NCBI GenBank assembly: GCA_030530775.1
Contig: JAUMUG010000002.1
Coordinates: forward strand, 310,001-374,000
Length of the DNA: 64,000 nt
Reading direction: 5' to 3'
Source of the DNA: Lautropia sp.
GTDB lineage: Bacteria > Pseudomonadota > Gammaproteobacteria > Burkholderiales > Burkholderiaceae_E
The translations under genes and the position numbers were made by a program. The notes under the pieces were generated by a model. The model did not search any database, had not been told where the DNA came from, and saw only the letters and a list, made by a program, of their open reading frames with translations. Shown here one piece after another: positions 1 to 12,916 of the stretch (position 1 is the first letter of the stretch; the number at the start of each line of letters is the position of its first letter).

Positions 1-993
1 CAGCCACTTGGCTTCGTCACCGTCGGTGCCGGCCTCGAAGACGCGCACCGGCTCGCCCTCGCCGGCATCGGTCCACAGATTCTTGCCCAGCCGCCGGGTG
101 TTCTGGCGGATCAGATGGTTGGCGGCGTCCAGAATGTGAGCATGCGAGCGGTAGTTCTGTTCCAGCTTGATCAGCCGTGGACCGGCATAGTCCCGCTCGA
201 AGGCCGCCATGTTGCTGACGTTGGCCCCGCGGAAAGCATAGATCGACTGATCGTCGTCACCGACGGCGAAGAGCGAGGCACCGCCCTCGGCCAGCAGGGT
301 CAGCCAACGGTATTGCAGATCGTTGGTGTCCTGGAACTCGTCGATCAGGATATGCCGGAAGCGCTGCTGGTAATGACGACGCAATGGCTGGTTACGCTTG
401 AGCAGTTCATAGGCGCGCAGCAGCAGCTCGGCAAAGTCCACGACGCCTTCACGCTGACACTGCTCGTCATACGCCTGATAGAACTCGACCATCCGGCGGG
501 TATGGGCATCGTGACCGACCACGTCATCGGGCCGGTTGCCGGATTCCTTGGCACCGTTGATGAAATACTGCACCGCCTTGGCCGGATACTGCTGATCGTC
601 GACGTTGAGCCCGCGCAGCAGCCGCTTGATCGAGGCGAGCTGATCCTGACTGTCGAGAATCTGGAAGCTGGCCGGCAGTCCGGCATCACGATGGTGGGCA
701 CGCAGCAGGCGATTGCACAGGCCGTGAAAGGTGCCGACCCACATGGCACGCGGACTGGCCGTCACCATCAGCGTGCCCAGCCGGGTCATCATCTCGCGAG
801 CGGCCTTGTTGGTGAAGGTCACTGCCATGATCTCGGCCGGTGAACATTGTCCGGTCCCCACCAGCCAGGCGATGCGGGTGGTCAGCACCCTGGTTTTGCC
901 GCTTCCGGCGCCGGCAAGGATCAGTGCGTGTCCAGCGGACACCGTGACGGCGGCTCGCTGCTGTTCATTGAGTTGTGCAAGTAGATCGGCCAT
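1..993 (-). CDS. uvrD: DNA helicase UvrD (5' part, runs off the left edge)
   Basis: ATP-dependent 3'-5' superfamily 1 DNA helicase of nucleotide excision and mismatch repair. The first 331 codons are present and the frame is open to base 1. The start ATG is at 991-993. Visible motifs are a Walker A segment (AGAGSGKT) near residue 25, the following VTFTNKAA motif, GTFHGL, a Walker B-type LIDEFQDTN, the VGDDDQSIYAFRGA motif III region and QNYRS. These define the UvrD/Rep/PcrA family. The conserved QxxA-type N-terminus and genome context favour UvrD over Rep. The start overlaps the end of the upstream cytochrome b561 gene by 29 bases on the same strand, so the two may be co-transcribed. Confidence 0.9.
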   Translation of the reverse strand, partial: MADLLAQLNEQQRAAVTVSAGHALILAGAGSGKTRVLTTRIAWLVGTGQCSPAEIMAVTFTNKAAREMMTRLGTLMVTASPRAMWVGTFHGLCNRLLRAHHRDAGLPASFQILDSQDQLASIKRLLRGLNVDDQQYPAKAVQYFINGAKESGNRPDDVVGHDAHTRRMVEFYQAYDEQCQREGVVDFAELLLRAYELLKRNQPLRRHYQQRFRHILIDEFQDTNDLQYRWLTLLAEGGASLFAVGDDDQSIYAFRGANVSNMAAFERDYAGPRLIKLEQNYRSHAHILDAANHLIRQNTRRLGKNLWTDAGEGEPVRVFEAGTDGDEAKWL

Positions 994-1870
994 GGCCCGA
1001 TTCTACCGATTGGCGCCGACGCTTCTGCCTCAAGAGGTTCAGACGACGGCGGCGGCGCGCCAGGCGCCCTCCCCAAGGCAAACGGCGGTACTCGGCTTCG
1101 GTATAGCGACGCAGCCCCCAGCTCAACAAGGGAATGCGGTTGCCCGGGTGTGCCATGCTCGGCCCCCAGCGTGCCTGGTAGCCATCGACGGCACGACCCT
1201 GCCGCTCCCAGCGCCAGGCCATCACCAGCAGCAGCACCCACCACAATCCGGTGCACAGCAGCAGCCAGCGCGGCACGTTGATGTGCCAGAAACCGGTGAG
1301 GATGGTGAAGCACAGAGCCACCACCAGCCCGAAGCCCAGCCAGCGATGCACCCGCTCGAAGAAGCGCCGCTTGAAGGTCATGTCGTAATGGTCGCCGGGA
1401 ACATCGTGCAGATGTACGAGTTGTCCCGGTTTCCGATGGCCCGGCCCACCGATGCTGCCGCGCAGCACGATGTTGATGATGAACGGTACCAACAGTAAGA
1501 CCACCGACCAACCGGCCCACGAATGGGTGTGGCGCAGGTGCACATGCAACGACATGCCCTGAAAGGCCAGATAGGCGCCGACCAGCAGAAACAGGATGGC
1601 GCCGTAACCACAGACGGCATGTATCCGCTGCCAGGCCATGTGGTTGAGCACCCGGGGCCAGTCCTGCCCGGGCACGATCTTCCAGTAACGCGCCGCCAGC
1701 ACCGCCACCGGTATCATCACGCCGCCACCAGCGCCCATCAGCATCCCATGCCAGCAGTCGACCTCGTTGAGCGGGTCGGTATAGCCGGTGCGGATCGGCT
1801 GCTGCAGCCACCCCATGATCTGCGCCAGCAAGGTGTTCAACCAGGAAGGCAAGGGAATCGAATCCAGCAT
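965..1870 (-). CDS. cytochrome b561-type membrane protein
   Basis: Predicted 301-residue integral membrane protein with several hydrophobic helices. Histidines sit at helix ends in the pattern of the cytochrome b561 fold (WHGML, IHAVCGYGA, HTHSWAGW, VHRWLGFG), which would bind two b haems for trans-membrane electron transfer. The C-terminal tail is strongly basic. The chosen ATG at 1868-1870 begins MLDSIPLPS. It has no clear ribosome-binding site, and an internal ATG at 1814-1816 (MGWLQQ) is possible. The frame stays open to 2200, but that extension is rich in Arg, Cys and Ser and looks non-coding. The gene ends inside the start of uvrD. The electron donor and acceptor cannot be told from sequence. 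Confidence 0.7.
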   Translation of the reverse strand: MLDSIPLPSWLNTLLAQIMGWLQQPIRTGYTDPLNEVDCWHGMLMGAGGGVMIPVAVLAARYWKIVPGQDWPRVLNHMAWQRIHAVCGYGAILFLLVGAYLAFQGMSLHVHLRHTHSWAGWSVVLLLVPFIINIVLRGSIGGPGHRKPGQLVHLHDVPGDHYDMTFKRRFFERVHRWLGFGLVVALCFTILTGFWHINVPRWLLLCTGLWWVLLLVMAWRWERQGRAVDGYQARWGPSMAHPGNRIPLLSWGLRRYTEAEYRRLPWGGRLARRRRRLNLLRQKRRRQSVESGHGRSTCTTQ

Positions 1871-2593
1871 AAATCGAGAAAGGGCTGCAGACAGGCCATG
1901 GGTCTGGTCGTTGTGTGATGTGGAACTTGCACGGAGCCCTCGGGCATCCCGTTGGAACCGTATGGACATCCCGGCTGCAGGCTTGTCGGGATGCAGGTCG
2001 GCGTTCGCGGCTCCGGATCGCCATGGGATGCAAAGCTGCTTCGGACGGCCTCGGCATACGGCGGACGGCCGCCTTCGGCAAAACCATTGCCCCCATCTTC
2101 GCGCTTGCACCGCACCGTGGCGAACCATCGATGATATAGAAGCCAGCGACGAATGCAGAACGCCTGTCGTTTCTGACGCGGCAGACAGCGGTTCGGACAT
2201 GTCTGGCGCCGGTCATCGCCAAATCAGCCGGGATGATACCTTCGCCTTCCTTCGCCGGCCCGGACTCTCCGCCACCACACCATGCCTCCATCCCCAGGTC
2301 CTCGGCCCGCGGTGTCATGATGGGCACGGACCGGCGGATGACCAACGGATCGGCCGTCATCGGACCATGAATGCATCTCGAGCCAGTGCAAAATACGACG
2401 TCACGGCCGGTTTGCGGCCGCAATCCTGCAGCAGCCCCGCAGCAGCTCCGGCCCCGGGGCGCCCGGGCGCCACCGAAGCGATAGAATCGGGAGTTTCGTT
2501 GGTCCGGTGTTTCGTGGGTCCGGTCGTCTGGTCTACCCGCCACGCCTGTCCCCGACATTCCCCTCTTTGACGTCCCTCTACGAGATTGCCGCA
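1871..2593. other. 723-bp intergenic region upstream of leuS
   Basis: No convincing gene. Open frames here have the composition of shadow translations and lack ribosome-binding sites. The region separates the divergent b561 gene and leuS and presumably holds both promoters, but no canonical -35/-10 pair stands out. Confidence 0.5.
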
Positions 2594-5266
<2,673 letters not shown>

Positions 5267-5279
5267 TGAGGCAAAAGCC

Positions 5280-5822
5280 ATGAAGCCCACCGCCTCGTCC
5301 CGTCGCCGCAGCCTCACCCAGCTGGGTCGAGCGGCGGGTGCCGCCGCCCTCGGACTGGCCTTGGCCGGTACGGCTGGCGGCTGCGGCTTCCGGCTGCGGC
5401 GCAGCACCAGCCTGCCCTTTCAGACGCTCTATACCAACCTGGCGCCCAACGGCAGCATCGGTCTGGCACTGCGGCGCGAGATGTCGCATGCCGAAGGCAG
5501 CGAGCTGGTCGGCAACCCCAAGGACGCCGAAATCCGGCTGATGATCCTGCAGGAAACGCCCGAGCGTGAAGTGGTTGCCTATTCGCCCGAGGGCCGCGCC
5601 CGCGAATACGAGCTGCGGCTCCGGGTACGCTTCAAGGCGCTCGATGCCCAGGGCAACGACGTGATTCCCGACAGCGAGATCGTACTGCGCCGCGAAATCT
5701 CCAACGCCGACAACCAGCTGACCGCCCGCTCGGATGAGGAAGCCATGCTGTTTCGCGATATGAGCACCGACATGGCGCACCAGCTGATGTGGCGGCTGGC
5801 GGCCATCCGTCCACCGGGTTAG
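5280..5822 (+). CDS. lptE: LPS-assembly lipoprotein LptE
   Basis: Outer-membrane lipoprotein that plugs and helps assemble the LptD translocon, the last step of lipopolysaccharide export. The 180-residue product has a basic N-terminus, a hydrophobic stretch and a lipobox-like AGGC followed by GFRLR, the usual LptE N-terminal motif. The rest fits the LptE fold (conserved RREISNADN, DMAHQLMWRLAA near the end). The leuS-lptE-holA order is conserved in betaproteobacteria and supports the call. The ATG is preceded by a GAGG ribosome-binding site. Confidence 0.93.
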   Translation: MKPTASSRRRSLTQLGRAAGAAALGLALAGTAGGCGFRLRRSTSLPFQTLYTNLAPNGSIGLALRREMSHAEGSELVGNPKDAEIRLMILQETPEREVVAYSPEGRAREYELRLRVRFKALDAQGNDVIPDSEIVLRREISNADNQLTARSDEEAMLFRDMSTDMAHQLMWRLAAIRPPG

Positions 5823-5992
5823 AACCGTGGCGAACGTTCCATACGAGGGTCGCGGATCGACCGCACCACAGCCCACCCCCGCAATGGGGCTGCACGTCGT
5901 TCGCAGGCTGCCCGGCTGCCCCGAATCCGCCATCGCGCTCTCGATGCCCCAGTCCGCTGTGCACCTCGGCGGCGGCCTCGTCGGTGACCTGC

Positions 5993-7066
5993 ATGGGTAG
6001 TCGGATCAGTACCACCAACCAGCTGCGGCAGGCACTGGGCCGGCAGCACCCGTCGCTGGTGTGGATCAGCGGCGATGAACCGCTGCTGGTGATCGAGGCG
6101 GCGGACGTGGTGCGTGCACACGCCCGCCAGCAGGGCTTCGAGGAACGTGAGGTCGTCGATATCGAAGGCCGCTTCGACCGCAGTACCCTGCTGGAAGCCA
6201 CCCGGTCGCAGTCGCTGTTTGCCAGCCGGAAACTGGTCGATATCCGCGTCAAGACCAAACCTTCCAAGGAGCTCGGCGATGTGCTGCTGACGCTGATCGG
6301 ACACCTGGACGACGACATCCGGCTGTTGCTGACCTGTGGCCGGATGGAACGTGCCACTACCAGCACCGCCTGGTTCCTGGCGCTGACCAAACAGATGCTG
6401 TGGGTCGATACCCCGCGTGTCGATGTGCATGCCCTGCCCGGCTGGATTGCCGAGCGGCTGGCCACCCAGAGACAACGGGCCACCCCCGAAGTGCTCGGGC
6501 TGATCGCCGACCGTACCGAAGGCAATCTGCTGGCTGCCCACCAGGCCATTCAGCGGCTGGGCCTACTGCTGCCCGAAGGCGAACTGCCGGCCGAGGCGGT
6601 GGCTGAAATCGTGTTGGACAGCGCCCGTTTCGAGCTGTTCGGCATGGTCGACAGTGCGCTGGCCGGCAAAACCGGCCGAACGCTGCGTATGGCCCGTTCG
6701 CTGGCCGCCGAAGACGCGGCGCTGCCGCTGCTGTCCTGGGCCCTGGCCGATGCCATCCGCAAACTGCAGCGCATCCGCCAGAACATGGCCAAGGGCCAAC
6801 CGATGGCAGGCGCCATGCGTTCGGCCGGTGTCTTCGGCCGACGCGAAGCGCTGATGCGCCAGGCCCTGCACCGGCTCGACGATGCCCGCCTCAACCATCT
6901 GCTCCGGCAGGTGGGCCGCCTCGATAGAATGTCCAAGGGGGCTGCCGGTTCCGGCCCGGAGGTCGACCCCTGGTTCCACGCCGAAACCCTGCTGATCGCC
7001 CTCTCGGGTGGCCGTCTGCCGGCACCCGCCGAACTCAGCTCCTCACTGGCCGAATCAAGCTCATGA
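5993..7066 (+). CDS. holA: DNA polymerase III subunit delta
   Basis: Delta subunit of the clamp-loader complex, which opens the beta sliding clamp during replication; 357 residues, normal for HolA. The N-terminal [13 protein letters not shown] motif is characteristic, and the C-terminal region has the helical collar sequence. The frame is open further upstream but that part is Pro/Arg/Ser-rich and not HolA-like, so ATG 5993 ([16 protein letters not shown]) is chosen. About 170 bases separate it from lptE. Its stop overlaps the proA start (ATGA at 7063-7066), implying translational coupling. Confidence 0.93.
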   Translation: MGSRISTTNQLRQALGRQHPSLVWISGDEPLLVIEAADVVRAHARQQGFEEREVVDIEGRFDRSTLLEATRSQSLFASRKLVDIRVKTKPSKELGDVLLTLIGHLDDDIRLLLTCGRMERATTSTAWFLALTKQMLWVDTPRVDVHALPGWIAERLATQRQRATPEVLGLIADRTEGNLLAAHQAIQRLGLLLPEGELPAEAVAEIVLDSARFELFGMVDSALAGKTGRTLRMARSLAAEDAALPLLSWALADAIRKLQRIRQNMAKGQPMAGAMRSAGVFGRREALMRQALHRLDDARLNHLLRQVGRLDRMSKGAAGSGPEVDPWFHAETLLIALSGGRLPAPAELSSSLAESSS

Positions 7067-8340
7067 ACATTCAGGATACTGCCACCCATATGACCCGGCT
7101 GGGCCGTGCCGCCCGCACCGCCAGCCGCCAGCTGGCCCGGGCCACCACCGCCCAGAAGAATCAGGCCCTGCTGAACCTGGCCGACACCATCGACCATGCC
7201 CGCGCCCGGTTGATCTCAGCCAACGCGCTGGATCTGGCCAGTGCCCGCGAAGCCGGTCACGACGACGCTTTCGTCGACCGGCTGACTCTCACCGAGCGCG
7301 GCATCGACACCATGGTCGAAGGGCTGCGCCAAGTTGCCGCCCTGCCCGATCCGGTCGGCGAAATCACCGAGGTGCGTCAACGTCCGAGCGGTATCCGGGT
7401 CGGGAAAATGCGAGTACCGATCGGCGTGATCGGCATCATCTACGAATCGCGTCCCAACGTGACGATCGATGCCGCCGCCCTGTGTCTGAAAGCCGGCAAT
7501 GCCGCCATACTGCGCGGCGGTTCCGAAGCGATCCAGTCCAACCGGGCGCTGGCGGCACTGATGGCCCGCGCCCTGGCCGATGCCGGCCTGCCGGCCGAAG
7601 CGGTGCAACTGGTCACCACCACCGACCGCGCCGCCGTCGGCCACCTGATCACCGACCGGCAATCGGTCGATGTCATCATCCCCCGGGGCGGCAAGTCGCT
7701 GATCGAACGGATCACCGCCGAGGCCACCGTGCCCGTCATCAAGCACCTGGATGGCATCTGCCACGTGTATGTGGACGAGTTTGCCGACCTGGACATGGCG
7801 GTGCGCATTGCCGACAACGCCAAAACCCAGCGCTACGCGCCCTGCAATACGATGGAAACGCTGCTGGTGCACCGGGCCATCGCCCCCAACCTGCTGCCCC
7901 GCCTGGGCGCCATCTACTACCAGAAGCACGTCGAGCTGCGTACCGACCCGGACAGCGCCCGGCTGCTGGATGAAGCGGAAATCCCGTCGGTGCCCGCCAC
8001 CGAAGCCGACTGGCAGACCGAGTACCTGGCACCGATCCTGTCGATCCGCATCGTCGACAGCCTCGATGAGGCGATGGACCACATCGAGCGCTACAGCTCA
8101 CGACACACCGAATCGATCGTCACCGACCATCATCCGAACGCAATGCGCTTTCTGCGCGAGGTCGATTCTTCCTCGGTGATGATCAATGCCTCGACCCGCT
8201 TTGCCGATGGCTTCGAATACGGTCTGGGCGCAGAAATCGGCATTTCGACCGACAAGCTGCATGCCCGTGGCCCGGTCGGCCTGGAAGGGCTGACCACCCA
8301 AAAGTTCGTGGTCTTTGGCCACGGCGAAATCCGCACCTGA
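7063..8340 (+). CDS. proA: glutamate-5-semialdehyde dehydrogenase (gamma-glutamyl phosphate reductase)
   Basis: Second step of proline biosynthesis, reducing gamma-glutamyl phosphate to glutamate-5-semialdehyde with NADPH. The 425-residue length is typical. The sequence shows the ALDH-like fold with [12 protein letters not shown], the catalytic-cysteine region [13 protein letters not shown] and the C-terminal [14 protein letters not shown] block. It overlaps holA by four bases. The same gene pairing is found in other betaproteobacteria. A proline catabolic enzyme, putA, is encoded 46 kb away in this window. Confidence 0.96.
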   Translation: MNIQDTATHMTRLGRAARTASRQLARATTAQKNQALLNLADTIDHARARLISANALDLASAREAGHDDAFVDRLTLTERGIDTMVEGLRQVAALPDPVGEITEVRQRPSGIRVGKMRVPIGVIGIIYESRPNVTIDAAALCLKAGNAAILRGGSEAIQSNRALAALMARALADAGLPAEAVQLVTTTDRAAVGHLITDRQSVDVIIPRGGKSLIERITAEATVPVIKHLDGICHVYVDEFADLDMAVRIADNAKTQRYAPCNTMETLLVHRAIAPNLLPRLGAIYYQKHVELRTDPDSARLLDEAEIPSVPATEADWQTEYLAPILSIRIVDSLDEAMDHIERYSSRHTESIVTDHHPNAMRFLREVDSSSVMINASTRFADGFEYGLGAEIGISTDKLHARGPVGLEGLTTQKFVVFGHGEIRT

Positions 8341-8356
8341 AACCACCACCCCCATC

Positions 8357-8800
8357 ATGGAAGCGTACCTGTATCTCTGGTCGAAGATTTTTCATGTCTT
8401 TCTCGTCACCAGCTGGTTTGCCGGCCTCTTCTACCTGCCCCGGATTTTCGTGAATCTGGCGCAGGTACGGACTGAATCCACCGCCGAACGTGACCGCCTG
8501 CTCGGCATGTCACGCCGGCTCTACCGTTTCATGACGCCGATCGGTATCCTGGCGATCGTCACCGGTCTGTATCTGTACCTGGGCGTCGGTATCGGCCTGG
8601 GCCCGGGCAGCGGCTGGATGCACGTCAAACTGTTGATGGTGGTGCTGCTGGCCGGCTATCACCACAGCCTCGACGTCTTGCTCAAGCGCTTCGAAAAAGG
8701 CCAGCCGAACCACTCCGAGACCTGGTTCCGGGTCTATAACGAAGTGCCGGTATTGCTGTTGCTGGTGTCGATCGCGATGGTGATTCTGAAACCATTCTGA
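8357..8800 (+). CDS. hemJ: HemJ-family protoporphyrinogen IX oxidase
   Basis: Integral membrane protein of 147 residues with about four helices. The opening IFHVFLVTSWFAGLFYLPR matches the HemJ (UPF0093) signature, with the conserved His in helix 1. A conserved Lys lies in MHVKLLM. HemJ converts protoporphyrinogen IX to protoporphyrin IX in haem synthesis in organisms lacking HemG or HemY. ATG 8357 is used because it starts the conserved MEAYLYLW. It lies 16 bases after proA. These proteins are sometimes labelled CopD-family, but no copper motif is seen. Confidence 0.88.
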   Translation: MEAYLYLWSKIFHVFLVTSWFAGLFYLPRIFVNLAQVRTESTAERDRLLGMSRRLYRFMTPIGILAIVTGLYLYLGVGIGLGPGSGWMHVKLLMVVLLAGYHHSLDVLLKRFEKGQPNHSETWFRVYNEVPVLLLLVSIAMVILKPF

Positions 8801-8811
8801 AGGTATTTGCC

Positions 8812-9984
8812 GTGTCTGCCGTCAAGCCAGCCAAGCTCTTTCATTATTTTTGCCCCTGCCCGCGTGGTCTGGAAGCCGTGCTGGCCCGGGAGCTGACGGC
8901 GCTGGACGGCAACGATGTGCAGGTATCCAATGGTGGCGTGGCCTGCCGCGGCCCGCTGTCACTCGGCTATCGCATCAACCTGGAAGCACGCATTCCGAGC
9001 CGGGTGCTGCTGCGACTCATCGATGTGCCCTGCACCAACGAGCGGGTGCTGTACCAGCGCTGCCGTGAAGTCGTCTGGGAAGACTGGTTCAGCGCCCGGC
9101 ACACGCTGCGTGTGGACGTGGTGGCGATCCGCTCGCCACTCAAGAGCCTGAATTTCGCCACCCTGCGCATCAAGGACGCCATCGTCGACCGCTTCCGTGA
9201 ACGCGGCGGTCTGCGTCCCTCGATCGACACCCGCAACCCGGATGTGCGGATCAGCGCCTTTCTGACCGCCGACCGGCTGCAGCTCTACGTCGACCTGTCG
9301 GGCGAGCCGCTGTTCAAGCGCGGCTGGCGCAGTGGTCGGGACCGCCGGGTATTTGCGCCGCTGAAAGAGAATCTGGCCGCCGGCTTGCTGGCGCTGTCGG
9401 GCTGGCAGCCTGGCCGGCCACTGGGCGATATGTTCTGCGGCTCGGGCACCATCATCATCGAAGCGGCCCAGCAACTGTGCGGCCGAGCCCCCGGCCTGAA
9501 CAGAAAATTCGGCATCGAACGATTGTCGATCCACGAGCCGACCCTGCTCCATCAATTGATCGAAAGGCTTGAAAACCGCGCCCGCGACGGCATGGCCGAG
9601 GCACCGCACAACCAGCTGTGGGCCAGCGATCTGGATGCCCATGCCATCGAACTGGCACGCACCAATTTGGAGCTGGCCGGCCTGCCGGCCGATCTGGTGC
9701 GCTTTCGGCAAGCCGACGCGGCCGAGGTCCGACCGCCCGAAGGCGAAGCCGGCATCACCGTCTCCAACCCGCCCTACAACGAGCGGGTCGGCATCCCGCT
9801 CGAACACTGGCGCGACATCGGCCGCAACCTGCGCGAGCACTTCGGCGGCTGGCATGTGTTTCTGCTGACCAGTGACCGCGCCCTGCCCGGCCAGCTGGGC
9901 CTGCGTGAAAAGCACAAGACCCCGCTGTTCAACGGCGCACTGGAATGCCGACTGTTCGATTTCGAAATGAGGAAGCGGGGCTGA
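8812..9984 (+). CDS. THUMP-domain class I SAM-dependent RNA methyltransferase (RlmL type)
   Basis: Predicted N2-guanine RNA methyltransferase of 390 residues. The N-terminal THUMP-containing half (residues about 10-165) is followed by a Rossmann methyltransferase with the SAM motif DMFCGSGTIIIEAA and the catalytic NPPYNERVG motif. This equals the N-terminal half of the E. coli RlmKL fusion (23S rRNA G2445), so a 23S target is likely but not proven. The start is GTG at 8812 with an AAGG ribosome-binding site 8 bases upstream, 11 bases after hemJ. It is the last gene of the run that starts at leuS. Confidence 0.87.
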   Translation: MSAVKPAKLFHYFCPCPRGLEAVLARELTALDGNDVQVSNGGVACRGPLSLGYRINLEARIPSRVLLRLIDVPCTNERVLYQRCREVVWEDWFSARHTLRVDVVAIRSPLKSLNFATLRIKDAIVDRFRERGGLRPSIDTRNPDVRISAFLTADRLQLYVDLSGEPLFKRGWRSGRDRRVFAPLKENLAAGLLALSGWQPGRPLGDMFCGSGTIIIEAAQQLCGRAPGLNRKFGIERLSIHEPTLLHQLIERLENRARDGMAEAPHNQLWASDLDAHAIELARTNLELAGLPADLVRFRQADAAEVRPPEGEAGITVSNPPYNERVGIPLEHWRDIGRNLREHFGGWHVFLLTSDRALPGQLGLREKHKTPLFNGALECRLFDFEMRKRG

Positions 9985-9987
9985 TCC

Positions 9988-11064
9988 TTACGGACAATGC
10001 GGTCGCTGCTTACGCAGATCTTCGGGAGAAATACCAGTGCCGTCGTTGGTCTGCGTGTTCAGCGTCGTGAATACGATCGTCTTCCAGTCCTTGCCCACGG
10101 CGCGGGGAGCACTGGTGCCCAGGCCCGGCATCAGCGGCCCATTGCCCAACCGTTCACGCCAGTCGCTCGGGTAATAATCGGCACCGGTTTCCACCAGCAG
10201 CAACGTGCCGTTCTTCGAGCGCACCCGCACCGCAATCGACACCGCCTGCAGGTCCTTCAGGTCCTGCGGCAGGTTCACGAAGTTGAACCAGCCATGCGCA
10301 AAATCCCCCGGTGGCAGCTCGACGACCTGCCCGGTTTCGGCCTTGGGCTTGCCCGAGCCGGTTGCCCCTTTCTCGAAGATACCGCCCACGGCCGCCATGT
10401 CGGCCGCCATCGGCACCCAGCGTTTTTGCGACTTGGAGTAATACTGCACCGACATCTCCCCGATCTCGGCCTGGGCATGCTCCTTTTCACCATCGAAAGT
10501 GCCGACCACATACCAGGGCATCAGCAGCGTCCACTTGTCCTCCGGAATGTCGCGCAGCCATTCGAACTGCTCCTTCACCCAATCGGGCTGCCCGGCATAA
10601 TAAGGCTTGGCCGAGCCCGACCAAGCCGCATGTGACCAGGTCCACTCCGGGTTCACACCGTTGATGAAGCCGTCGCTGCGGGACTGGAACTCCAGCAGAT
10701 CATCGGCGCTGATGCACAGCGATTCGTGCGGCTTGATCGGTGCGGGAGACGGCACCGGATCGCGGGCGGCAGGAGAGTCCTCCGGCACCCGGATGCCCTT
10801 TTTCTTCAGTGCGGCCGCACCCGAATCGGCGCCCCCCTCGGCCGACGCCTCGGCATCGGTGGCCGCCAGCCGCATCACGTCGGTATGCGCCGCATCGGCC
10901 TCGGCTGCTTCGGGCGGAGCCGGATCGACCGAGGCTTCATCCTGCGCGGCGTGAATCAACGCACCGGTCAGCAAGCCGACGACAGCCACACCGGCGGTCC
11001 AGGCAACCAGACGTTTCAAGCCCTGCTTCTTGGCAGATGCGGCAGATACCGTTTTTCCTTTCAT
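9988..11064 (-). CDS. membrane-anchored protein of unknown function
   Basis: 358-residue product I do not recognise. It has a short basic N-terminus, one hydrophobic segment (about residues 19-39), then an Ala/Glu/Asp-rich linker to about residue 110. The rest is a folded-looking domain rich in Trp and aromatic residues (NPEWTWSHAAWSG, WLRDIPEDKW, MPWYVVGTFDGE, FAHGWFNFV). This suggests an inner-membrane-anchored periplasmic protein. The ATG has a strong purine-rich ribosome-binding site (AGGAAAGGAAGAG). It converges on the methyltransferase gene with 3 bases between the stops. No enzyme motif is visible. Confidence 0.75.
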   Translation of the reverse strand: MKGKTVSAASAKKQGLKRLVAWTAGVAVVGLLTGALIHAAQDEASVDPAPPEAAEADAAHTDVMRLAATDAEASAEGGADSGAAALKKKGIRVPEDSPAARDPVPSPAPIKPHESLCISADDLLEFQSRSDGFINGVNPEWTWSHAAWSGSAKPYYAGQPDWVKEQFEWLRDIPEDKWTLLMPWYVVGTFDGEKEHAQAEIGEMSVQYYSKSQKRWVPMAADMAAVGGIFEKGATGSGKPKAETGQVVELPPGDFAHGWFNFVNLPQDLKDLQAVSIAVRVRSKNGTLLLVETGADYYPSDWRERLGNGPLMPGLGTSAPRAVGKDWKTIVFTTLNTQTNDGTGISPEDLRKQRPHCP

Positions 11065-11537
11065 CTCTTCCTTTCCTGAGAAATTCCTGCGTGTCGACAG
11101 CGAAATTTCAAAGCGTGAACACGGGCGCCCATACGCCAGCGCCGATTATGCCAAACGGTGCATCATACGCTGTCCAAGAGTTGACATTGGGCCAAAAGCC
11201 CCCCGGCACGCTGCGCATCATACAGCGCGAATGCAGCGGTCAATGAACGATTCCATCCGGATGACAGCGGGGACAGGCACAAATGGTCAAGGCTCGGTCG
11301 CCACCACCACCCGTGGGCCGACGCCGATCACCCGCAGGCTCGCCGACGGTCGGCCCGTCGAAGCGCTGTGGGAAGAGAGCTGCTTCCCGGGCCGACGGGA
11401 TGTGGCGGGCCGGCGGCCTACCGGCACTGGCCGGCCCCTGGCACGGACAATGACGGACGGCAACGTCAGCCGTACCGACATAGCCGTGCTTCAGGAGGCT
11501 GCGTCCCCATTGCCAGGCACCACGGCACCCGTCAGCA
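11065..11537. other. 473-bp intergenic region without a gene
   Basis: It lies between the start of the unknown membrane protein and the end of pilU. Small open frames are Arg/Pro/Ser-rich shadows. It should contain the promoter of the unknown gene and the pilU terminator, but no clear hairpin with a T-tract was found. Confidence 0.45.
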
Positions 11538-12752
11538 TCAAACGATCCCCAGCCGGCTGCCGTCCGAAACCTGTTCGGGCGGTTTGCGCTTACCGTTCAA
11601 TTTGATGTTGAGGCGCAGGTCGTTCACCGAATCTGCGTTGCGCAACGCATTTTCATAGCTGATCATGCCATCTTCGTAGAGATCGAACAGGTGCTGATCG
11701 AAGGTCTGCATGCCCAGCTCGCGCGACTTCTTCATGATCTCCTTGATCTCACTGACCGAGCCCTTGAAAATCAGATCGGAGATCAGCGGCGAATTGATCA
11801 TCACCTCGACCGCTGCGATCCGGCCCCCACGCGATTCACACGGCACGAGACGCTGCGAGACCACCGCCTTCAGGTTCAGCGACAAATCCATCAACAGCTG
11901 CTGGCGGCGTTCTTCGGGGAAGAAGTTGATGATCCGGTCCAACGCCTGGTTGGCGCTGTTGGCATGCAGTGTGCCCATGCACAGGTGGCCGGTTTCGGCG
12001 AAGGCCACGGCGTGTTCCATGGTTTCCCGGTCGCGGATCTCACCCAGCATGATCACATCGGGCGCCTGACGCAGCGTGTTCTTCAGCGCGATGTGCCAAT
12101 CGAGCGTATCGACGCCCACTTCGCGGTGTGTGACGATACAGTTGCGATGCAGGTGCACGAATTCGACCGGGTCTTCGATGGTGACGATGTGGCCATGGCT
12201 GTGCTCGTTGCGATGACCGATCATTGCGGCCAGCGAGCTGGATTTACCCGAACCGGTGGCGCCCACCATCAGAATCAGGCCGCGCTGGGTCATCGCCAGT
12301 TCCTTCATCACCGGCGGCAGGCTCAAACTCTCGAAATCGGGAATGGCGCTCTTGATGACCCGCAGCACCATGCCGGTGCGGCCCATCTGGGTGAAGGCGT
12401 TGACCCGGAAACGGCCGATACCGCCCGGACTGATGGCGAAGTTGATTTCCTTCTGTACTTCGAATTCAGCGGCCTGACGATCGTTCATCAGTGCACGTGC
12501 CAATTCGGTGGTGTGCTGCATCGTCAGCGGTTTGTCCGACACCGGCACCAGCCGACCATTGATCTTGAAGGCTGGTGGGAAATCCGCCGTCAGAAACAAG
12601 TCCGAGCCATCCTTGGCCACCATCAGGCGCAGCAGGTCGTACAGGAAAGCAGAAGCCTGCTCGCGTTCCTGCATCAAGGTTTTCTGTGCACCGGCCGCAC
12701 GGGTAGTGGAACTGACGGCGGTGGGAGGCGTGGCATTGGCAGGGGTTTTCAT
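11538..12752 (-). CDS. pilU: type IV pilus retraction ATPase accessory protein PilU
   Basis: Cytoplasmic hexameric ATPase that assists PilT in retracting type IV pili during twitching motility. It has a Walker A box GATGSGKSS, an Asp box and Walker B region (TIEDPVEFVH, MLGEIRDRETMEHAV) and the His box (GHLCMGTLHANSA). The C-terminal LGMQTFDQHLFDLYEDG is typical of PilU. ATG 12752 gives about 404 residues; an ATG at 12776 would add eight residues, and neither has a good ribosome-binding site. It lies 164 bases downstream of pilT on the same strand, the usual order. Confidence 0.93.
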   Translation of the reverse strand: MKTPANATPPTAVSSTTRAAGAQKTLMQEREQASAFLYDLLRLMVAKDGSDLFLTADFPPAFKINGRLVPVSDKPLTMQHTTELARALMNDRQAAEFEVQKEINFAISPGGIGRFRVNAFTQMGRTGMVLRVIKSAIPDFESLSLPPVMKELAMTQRGLILMVGATGSGKSSSLAAMIGHRNEHSHGHIVTIEDPVEFVHLHRNCIVTHREVGVDTLDWHIALKNTLRQAPDVIMLGEIRDRETMEHAVAFAETGHLCMGTLHANSANQALDRIINFFPEERRQQLLMDLSLNLKAVVSQRLVPCESRGGRIAAVEVMINSPLISDLIFKGSVSEIKEIMKKSRELGMQTFDQHLFDLYEDGMISYENALRNADSVNDLRLNIKLNGKRKPPEQVSDGSRLGIV

Positions 12753-12916
12753 CGGATGGTCTCGAACAATCGGCATTTCGGCAGCGATCGGTGGCGTTGG
12801 ATCACGGCGCTGGACATCAACATCAAACGGGCGGCATCAGAGCATCGGTATCGGCCGCCTTGCAGCAGAAGCCCGACGGTTCGACATCGTGCTCCCCTGA
12901 AGGACGGCAACCTTCA

